DNA of 12,045 nucleotides from Scatomorpha merdavium (GTDB taxonomy: Bacteria; Bacillota; Clostridia; Oscillospirales; Oscillospiraceae), in contig DVIJ01000052.1 of the NCBI GenBank assembly GCA_018711415.1, positions 1 to 12,045 on the forward strand, in the 5' to 3' direction. Below are positions 6,930 to 12,045 of this stretch, piece by piece. The notes below the pieces were generated by a model, which saw nothing but the letters and a program-made list of their open reading frames with translations, searched no databases and was not told where the DNA came from. Each line of letters begins with the position of its first letter. Position 1 is the stretch's first letter. The translations under genes and the position numbers were made by a program.

Positions 6930-8243
6930 ATGCTTAACACCATTACAAATATAGATAGAGACAGCCCGGCGCGGGGCAAGGTGAAGATCGGGGACGAGCT
7001 GCTCTCCATAAACGGCCACGGAGTGGAGGATGTGCTCGACTACCGCTACTGGTCCTACGAGCCGAGGCTTAGCCTTGTGCTGCGCTCCGGCGAGACCGGC
7101 CGGGAGTACACGGTGAAAATAAGAAAGGACGCCGGCGAGGACCTCGGCCTGGACTTTGAGGAATACCTCATGGACAAGCCCTGGGGCTGCTCCAACCGCT
7201 GCCTGTTCTGCTTTATCGACCAGCTCCCCCGCGGTCTGCGCCGCACGCTCTACTTCAAGGACGACGACGCGCGCCTGAGCTTTCTGACGGGCAGCTATAT
7301 AACGCTGACGAACCTCTCCGAGCGGGAGATGGAGCGCATCTGCGCCCTCAAGATAAGCCCGATAAACGTCTCCGTCCACGCCACGGACCCGGAGCTGCGC
7401 GCAAAGCTCATGGGAAACCCGAAGGCCGCGGACATCATGGGTCCCCTTCGGAGGCTCACCGCCGCCGGCATCACCGTGGACTGCCAGATCGTCTGCTGCC
7501 CCGGCTATAATGATAAGGAGCAGCTTTCCCGCTCCATGCGCGAGCTCTCGGAGCTCTACCCCGGCGTGAACAGCGTCTCCATCGTACCCGTCGGCCTCAC
7601 GAAGCACCGGCAGGGCCTCGCGGAGCTCACGCCCTTCGATAAGGACAGCGCGTCGGAGACGATAGACCGGGTCGAAAAATACGCGGCCGAGTGCCTTGAG
7701 AAACACGGCAGCCGCATCTTCTGGTGCTCGGACGAGCTCTACCTCAAGGCCGGGCGCGAGGTGCCGGAGGACGAATACTACGAGGAATACAGCCAGCTGG
7801 AAAACGGCGTTGGCCTCATGCGCCTCCTGGAGACGGAGTTCATGGCTGCGCTGGACTTCGCGGAGCCGGACGAGGGCTCAGGCTCGGAGTTCACCATTGC
7901 CACGGGCGTCTCGGCAGCGCCGCTGCTGGAAAAACTTTTACAGACTGGACATAAAAAATGTGTTAAGATAAAAGGACGGGTCGTGCCGATAGTGAATGAC
8001 TTTTTCGGCCACACGATAGACGTGGCCGGGCTCGTCACCGGGGGCGACCTCATCCGTCAGCTGAAGGGCCGGGAACTGGGCGAGCGGGTGCTCATCCCGC
8101 ACACCATGCTCCGCCACGGCGAGGGCGTGTTCCTCGACGATGTTACGCTCGAGCAGGCGTCCGAGGCCCTGGGAGTACCCGTCGTCCCCATAGGCGGCTC
8201 GGGAGACGAGCTGCTGGCCGCCATGCTGGGGCAGGAGTTATAA
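6930..8243 (+). CDS. DUF512 family PDZ/radical-SAM-like iron-sulfur protein, function unknown
   Basis: The function is not established. The protein has 437 residues. An N-terminal PDZ-like segment (1-65; DRDSPARGKVKIGDELLSINGHGVED) is followed by CSNRCLFCFIDQLP with Cys87, Cys91 and Cys94, a Cx3Cx2C set like that of radical-SAM enzymes, which bind a 4Fe-4S cluster and SAM. The middle part (SFLTGSYITLTNLSEREMERI, SPINVSVHATDPELRAKLMGNP, GITVDCQIVCCPGYND) follows a radical-SAM-type barrel. The C-terminal DUF512 domain has SIVPVGLTKHR, FWCSDELYLKAG and a terminal VPIVNDFFGHTIDVAGLVTGGD block. The start ATG 6930 has GGAG at 6922-6925. It lies 18 nt before der, a pairing common in Clostridia, and in the same run as sufC/sufB. 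The reaction and substrate are unknown; ribosome or tRNA work is a guess from the neighbours only. Confidence 0.9.
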   Translation: MLNTITNIDRDSPARGKVKIGDELLSINGHGVEDVLDYRYWSYEPRLSLVLRSGETGREYTVKIRKDAGEDLGLDFEEYLMDKPWGCSNRCLFCFIDQLPRGLRRTLYFKDDDARLSFLTGSYITLTNLSEREMERICALKISPINVSVHATDPELRAKLMGNPKAADIMGPLRRLTAAGITVDCQIVCCPGYNDKEQLSRSMRELSELYPGVNSVSIVPVGLTKHRQGLAELTPFDKDSASETIDRVEKYAAECLEKHGSRIFWCSDELYLKAGREVPEDEYYEEYSQLENGVGLMRLLETEFMAALDFAEPDEGSGSEFTIATGVSAAPLLEKLLQTGHKKCVKIKGRVVPIVNDFFGHTIDVAGLVTGGDLIRQLKGRELGERVLIPHTMLRHGEGVFLDDVTLEQASEALGVPVVPIGGSGDELLAAMLGQEL

Positions 8244-8261
8244 GAAAGGGGGGCTTGCAGA

Positions 8262-9587
8262 ATGGCAAGACCGCTTGTTGCAATAGTGGGCAGGCCGAAC
8301 GTCGGCAAGTCCATGCTTTTCAACCGTCTCGCGGGGCGCAGGCTGTCCATAGTCGAGGACACGCCCGGCGTCACGCGCGACAGGCTCTACTCCGAGTGCG
8401 AGTGGAACGGCAGGAAGTTCGATATCGTGGACACCGGCGGCATCGAGCCGACGGCGGACAGCGAAATACTCCTGTTCATGCGCGAGCAGGCGCAGATCGC
8501 CATAGACTCCGCGGACGTCATAGTGTTCGTGACGGAGATAGCCACGGGCGTCACCGCGGCGGACAGGGACGTGGCCAATATGCTGCTGCGCTCGAAGAAG
8601 CCCGTCGTGCTCTGCGTGAACAAAATGGACTCCACAGGCCTGCCGGACCCGGGGATATACGAGTTCTACTCGCTCGGCCTGGGCGACCCCATCGCCCTCT
8701 CAGCGGTCCACGGCCACGGCACCGGCGACCTGCTGGATGAGTGCGTGGCCCACTTCCCTCCCCTGGACGAGGGCGAGGAGGACGACGACAGGATAAAGGT
8801 CGCCGTCATAGGCAAGCCCAACGTAGGCAAATCATCGCTCATAAACCTCATCCTGGGCGAGAAGCGAGTCATAGTCTCGAACGTCGCAGGTACGACCCGG
8901 GACGCCGTGGACACCCACTTTGAGAACAAATACGGCAAATATGTGTTCATAGACACCGCGGGCATCCGCCGCAAGTCCAAAGTGGACGACAGGATCGAAA
9001 AATTCTCCGTCATGCGCGCGCAGCTGGCCATAGAGCGAGCGGACGTGTGCATCATCATGCTGGACGCGCGCGACGGCGTCACGGAGCAGGACACGAAGAT
9101 AGCCGGCATGGCGCACGAGGCGGGCAAGGCCAGTATCATCGTCGTGAACAAGTGGGACCTTGTCGAGAAAGACGGCAAGACCATGGACAAGCTCCGCAAG
9201 GACGTCTACCGTGACCTCGCCTTCATGAGCTATGCGCCCGTGCTCTTCATATCGGCCTTGACGGGACAGCGGGCCGAGCGTATATTCGAACTGGTGAACT
9301 ACGTGAACGAGCAGAGCTCCATGCGTATAACGACGGGTATGCTGAACAACGTCCTGGCGGACGCCCAGGCGCGTCAGCAGCCCCCCACGGATAAGGGCCG
9401 CAGGCTCAAGATCTACTATATGACCCAAACGGGCGTCCGCCCGCCTAACTTCGTCATTTTCTGCAACAGCCGGGAACTCTTCCACTTCTCTTACCAGAGA
9501 TACCTCGAGAACCAGATCCGCGCCGTGTTCGGCCTCGAGGGGACGCCCATCCGCATCGTCATCCGTCAGAAGGGGGATAAGGAATGA
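8262..9587 (+). CDS. der: Ribosome-associated double GTPase Der (EngA)
   Basis: Der is an essential GTPase with two tandem G domains that helps late assembly of the 50S subunit. It has 441 residues, the normal length. The first G domain has G1 GRPNVGKS (10-17), PGVTRDR, DTGG and NKMD (120-123). The second has GKPNVGKS (184-191), TTRD, DTAG and NKWD (296-299). A KH-like RNA-binding domain ends the protein (PPTDKGRRLKIYYMTQTGVRPPNFVIFCN). All key residues are present. The start ATG 8262 has AAAGGGGGG 8 nt upstream. The stop codon overlaps the plsY ATG by 4 nt (ATGA), so their translation is probably coupled. Confidence 0.97.
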   Translation: MARPLVAIVGRPNVGKSMLFNRLAGRRLSIVEDTPGVTRDRLYSECEWNGRKFDIVDTGGIEPTADSEILLFMREQAQIAIDSADVIVFVTEIATGVTAADRDVANMLLRSKKPVVLCVNKMDSTGLPDPGIYEFYSLGLGDPIALSAVHGHGTGDLLDECVAHFPPLDEGEEDDDRIKVAVIGKPNVGKSSLINLILGEKRVIVSNVAGTTRDAVDTHFENKYGKYVFIDTAGIRRKSKVDDRIEKFSVMRAQLAIERADVCIIMLDARDGVTEQDTKIAGMAHEAGKASIIVVNKWDLVEKDGKTMDKLRKDVYRDLAFMSYAPVLFISALTGQRAERIFELVNYVNEQSSMRITTGMLNNVLADAQARQQPPTDKGRRLKIYYMTQTGVRPPNFVIFCNSRELFHFSYQRYLENQIRAVFGLEGTPIRIVIRQKGDKE

Positions 9588-10264
9588 TAATAACCGCCCT
9601 GCTCCTGGCAATCGCTGTCATAGCCTATCTGCTGGGCAGTGTGAACGGGGCCATTATCGTCTCGCGCTTTCTCTTCCACAGCGACGTGCGCACGCTCGGC
9701 AGCGGCAACGCCGGGCTCACGAACTTCTATAGGAACTACGGCGCCAAGGGCATAGCCGGCGTCGTCGGAATAGACGTTGCAAAGGGCCTTTTGGGCGCCT
9801 TCATAGGCGGTCTGCTGCTCGGCCTCGCCACACGGGACCCGCTGCTCGTGGACGAATATGTCAGGATAGGCCGGCTCTTCGCAACCTTCTGTCTCGTGCT
9901 GGGGCATGTGTTCCCCATCTTCTACGGCCTGCGCGGCGGCAAGGGCATACTCGTCGGCGTTTCGGCCGTTTTCGTCGTGAACTCGGACGCCGGGCTCATC
10001 GCCCTCGTCGTGTTCGCGCTCGCCGTCGTGCTGACTCGTTACGTCTCGCTCGGCTCGGTACTCGGCGCCTGCAGCGTCCCCGTGACGCTGCTTGCCAACG
10101 GCTTTTCAGCCCTATGTCTCATCCTCACCCTGCTGACCCTGCTCATCATCATTATGAAGCATATGGGCAATATCTCAAGAATAATCAAAAAACGCGAGCC
10201 CCGCTTCGTTTTCAGGCGGGACCTAAGTCATAAATTGGACGAAGATAATTTTGACAGGAGATGA
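9584..10264 (+). CDS. plsY: Acyl-phosphate:glycerol-3-phosphate acyltransferase PlsY
   Basis: PlsY moves an acyl group from acyl-phosphate to glycerol-3-phosphate, giving lysophosphatidic acid, the first step of phospholipid synthesis. It acts in the cytoplasmic membrane. It has 226 residues and is strongly hydrophobic. The three family motifs are visible: GSGNAGLTN (39-47), GHVFPIFYGLRGGKG (107-121) and SLGSVLGA (155-162). The basic C-terminal tail (IIKKREPRFVFRRDLSHK onward) is slightly longer than usual and its DNA is more A+T rich. The start overlaps the der stop; the stop TGA overlaps an in-frame ATG of the sufC region. The PlsX partner that makes acyl-phosphate is not in the window. Confidence 0.95.
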   Translation: MIITALLLAIAVIAYLLGSVNGAIIVSRFLFHSDVRTLGSGNAGLTNFYRNYGAKGIAGVVGIDVAKGLLGAFIGGLLLGLATRDPLLVDEYVRIGRLFATFCLVLGHVFPIFYGLRGGKGILVGVSAVFVVNSDAGLIALVVFALAVVLTRYVSLGSVLGACSVPVTLLANGFSALCLILTLLTLLIIIMKHMGNISRIIKKREPRFVFRRDLSHKLDEDNFDRR

Positions 10265-10269
10265 TAAAA

Positions 10270-10992
10270 ATGCTTGAACTCAAAAATGTCTCCTACAGCG
10301 CCGGAGAGGACGAAGGCGCCGTAAAAGATATATTGATGGACGTGAGCCTCAAGGTCTCCGAGCGCTTCGTGGCCATAACCGGCCCGAACGGAGGCGGCAA
10401 GTCCACCCTGGCCAAGCTGGTCGCGGGAATAATAAAGCCCACCTCCGGCCGCATCTACTTCGACGGTGAGGATGTCACAGACCTCGGCGTCACGGAAAGA
10501 GCAAAATTAGGCATAAGCTACGCCTTCCAGCAGCCCGTGCGCTTTAAGGGCATCCGCGTGTTCGACCTCTTGCAGCTGGCCTCCGGCCGCAAGCTGACCG
10601 TGGGCGAGGCCTGCGAATACCTCAGCCGCGTGGGCATGTGCGCGAGGGATTATGTAAACCGCGAAGTCAACGCCAGCCTCTCCGGCGGCGAGCTGAAGCG
10701 GATAGAGATCGCAACGATACTGGCCCGCGGGACGAAGCTCTCCCTCTTTGACGAGCCGGAGGCGGGCATAGACCTCTGGAGCTTCACAAACCTCATCGCG
10801 GTGTTCGAGAAGATGTACGAGCAGATAAACGGCAGCATACTCATCATCTCGCACCAGGAACGGATATTGGAGATTGCAGACAAGATCGTCGTGATCGCGG
10901 CCGGCAGGATAACGGCGGAGGGACCGAGGGAGGAGATACTCCCTGGCCTTATGAACCCGTCCGGGGCCTGCGGCAGGCTTGAGGCGATCTGA
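10270..10992 (+). CDS. sufC: SufC-type Fe-S cluster assembly ATPase
   Basis: This is a cytoplasmic ABC-type ATPase that drives Fe-S assembly on a SufB/SufD scaffold, not a transporter subunit; no membrane partner gene is adjacent. It has 240 residues. Motifs: Walker A GPNGGGKST (38-46), Q-loop YAFQQPVRFKGI, signature LSGGELKR (137-144), Walker B LSLFDEPEAGID with Asp161 and Glu162, and switch His195 in ISHQ. SLSGGELKRIEIA and DEPEAGIDLWSF are typical of SufC. ATG 10270 (MLELKNVSY) is preferred over ATG 10261 because AGGAG (10256-10260) is 9 nt before the former and touches the latter. The stop lies 10 nt before the scaffold gene, and their ribosome binding site overlaps this stop. Confidence 0.9.
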   Translation: MLELKNVSYSAGEDEGAVKDILMDVSLKVSERFVAITGPNGGGKSTLAKLVAGIIKPTSGRIYFDGEDVTDLGVTERAKLGISYAFQQPVRFKGIRVFDLLQLASGRKLTVGEACEYLSRVGMCARDYVNREVNASLSGGELKRIEIATILARGTKLSLFDEPEAGIDLWSFTNLIAVFEKMYEQINGSILIISHQERILEIADKIVVIAAGRITAEGPREEILPGLMNPSGACGRLEAI

Positions 10993-11002
10993 GGAGGCAG
11001 AT

Positions 11003-11920
11003 ATGGACAAGATACAGCAGGCGCTGCTTGCGCAGATAGCGGACCTCCACGGCGTGCCGGAGGGCGCATACAACATCAGGTCGGACGGGGCGACGGCCGC
11101 CCGCGCCACGACGGCGAACATAGACATCGTCACAAAGACGGACAAGCAGGGCATAGACATATATATAAAGCCCGGCACGAAGAACGAGAGCATGCATATC
11201 CCGGTCATCATAGCGAAGGCCGGGCTGAAGGAGGTCGTGTATAACGACTTTTATATAGGCGAGGACTGCGACGTGACGATAGTCGCGGGCTGCGGCATCT
11301 CCAACTGCGGGGATCAGGACAGCCAGCACGACGGCATACACAGCTTCCACGTGGGGAAGAACTCGAAGGTGAAGTACGTCGAGCGGCACTACGCCGAGGG
11401 CGACGGCCGCGGCGAGCGGATAATGAACCCGGTGACGATAATTGAGCTGGACGAGGGCGCGTATATGGAGATGGACACGACTCAAATAAAGGGCGTGGAC
11501 AGCACCAAGCGCCTGACTGAGGCGAAGCTGGGCGACGGCGCAACGCTCATCGTACACGAGAAGCTGATGACGCACGGCAGCCAGTACGCGGAGACTGAGT
11601 TCAAGGTGGAGCTGGACGGCGAGGGCTGCAGCACGGACGTAGTGAGCCGGAGCGTGGCGAGGGACGAGTCGAAGCAGCTCTTCATCTCCCGGATAAACGG
11701 CAACGGTAAGTGCAGCGGCCATTCGGAGTGCGACGCGATAATCATGGACGAGGCCTCGGTACGCGCTGTACCGGAGATCACGGCGAACAGCGTGGAGGCG
11801 AGCCTCATCCACGAAGCCGCGATAGGCAAGATAGCGGGCGAGCAGCTCATAAAGCTGATGACGCTCGGCCTGACAGAAGAAGAGGCCGAAGAACAAATTG
11901 TTGCAGGATTTTTGAAATAA
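11003..11920 (+). CDS. sufB: SufB/SufD-family Fe-S cluster scaffold of a minimal two-gene SUF-like (SMS) module
   Basis: This is the partner of the SufC ATPase. It has 305 residues, shorter than classical SufB (nearly 500), and keeps the beta-helix core: GIDIYIKPGTKNESMHIPVII, GISNCGDQDSQHDGIHSFHVGKNSKVKYVERHY, GEGCSTDVVSRSVARDESKQ. The C-terminal family motif reads SLIHEAAIGKIAGEQL with His270, matching the conserved His of SufB/SufD; the Cys that precedes it in E. coli SufB is Leu here. Other possible ligands are Cys97, Cys102 and a CSGHSEC cluster (Cys237, His240, Cys243). No sufS, sufU or second SufB/D gene is in view, so a homodimer with SufC is likely, as proposed for SMS systems. The start ATG 11003 has GAGGAGG (10991-10997) upstream. 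No terminator follows. Symbol sufB is approximate; smsB or sufD are also used. Confidence 0.85.
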   Translation: MDKIQQALLAQIADLHGVPEGAYNIRSDGATAARATTANIDIVTKTDKQGIDIYIKPGTKNESMHIPVIIAKAGLKEVVYNDFYIGEDCDVTIVAGCGISNCGDQDSQHDGIHSFHVGKNSKVKYVERHYAEGDGRGERIMNPVTIIELDEGAYMEMDTTQIKGVDSTKRLTEAKLGDGATLIVHEKLMTHGSQYAETEFKVELDGEGCSTDVVSRSVARDESKQLFISRINGNGKCSGHSECDAIIMDEASVRAVPEITANSVEASLIHEAAIGKIAGEQLIKLMTLGLTEEEAEEQIVAGFLK

Positions 11921-11924
11921 AGCC

Positions 11925-11953
11925 TTGACATTCCCGCTCGATTCTGCTAATAT
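11925..11953 (+). promoter_or_regulatory. Promoter of the tRNA-Ala gene
   Basis: TTGACA (11925-11930), a 17-nt spacer and TAATAT (11948-11953), preceded by TGC as an extended -10. It starts 5 nt after the sufB stop codon. Transcription would begin about 10 nt before the mature tRNA. Confidence 0.65.
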
Positions 11954-11969
11954 ACCTCTTGCACCGCAT

Positions 11970-12045
<76 letters not shown>

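Overview
The window looks like a piece of chromosome from a Gram-positive anaerobe of the Bacillota, most likely class Clostridia and possibly near the Oscillospirales; the lineage is inferred from gene content, not measured. The reasons are strong GGAGG-type ribosome binding sites, sigma-A promoters close to consensus, a lipobox-bearing transporter lipoprotein, the yceD-rpmF pair, a DUF512 gene directly before der and plsY, and a two-gene SufC/SufB-type iron-sulfur module. Most of the DNA is G+C rich, yet isoleucine ATA codons are common. The left-most gene is visibly less G+C rich than the rest.

Left part, all on the minus strand. Positions 1-579 hold the N-terminal part of a secreted protein of beta-helix type, cut by the window edge, with its own promoter. 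Positions 580-910 are a gene-free stretch holding that promoter, a cluster of inverted repeats and the terminator of the next operon. Positions 911-4782 are a complete polyamine transporter operon read as potA-potB-potC-potD, with short overlaps between potA/potB and potB/potC. Its upstream region (4783-5002) has a near-consensus promoter and a leader of about 185 nt with two large hairpins and repeated, mutually complementary elements, a plausible cis-regulatory RNA.

Centre. An RluA-type pseudouridine synthase (5003-5959, minus) appears to have lost four residues from its conserved TGR-x-HQIR motif. Its promoter would start transcription at or next to the ATG, so the mRNA may be leaderless. 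Back to back with it is a perfect-consensus promoter driving yceD (DUF177) and rpmF (ribosomal protein L32), closed by a terminator at 6824-6854.

Right part, all on the plus strand. A tight run of five genes follows: a DUF512/PDZ radical-SAM-like iron-sulfur protein of unknown function, the ribosome-assembly GTPase Der, the acyl-phosphate glycerol-3-phosphate acyltransferase PlsY, a SufC-type ATPase and a SufB/SufD-type scaffold. Junctions are overlaps or short gaps, so they are probably one transcript joining ribosome assembly, phospholipid synthesis and Fe-S cluster assembly. The DUF512 protein is itself a likely Fe-S client. A tRNA-Ala(GGC) with its own promoter fills the last 76 bases and ends exactly at the window edge.

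Most of the window is conserved housekeeping sequence. I see no CRISPR array, transposon, prophage or defence system. The most original points are the structured pot leader, the pseudouridine synthase deletion, the possibly leaderless promoter and the uncharacterised DUF512 protein linked to Fe-S assembly.
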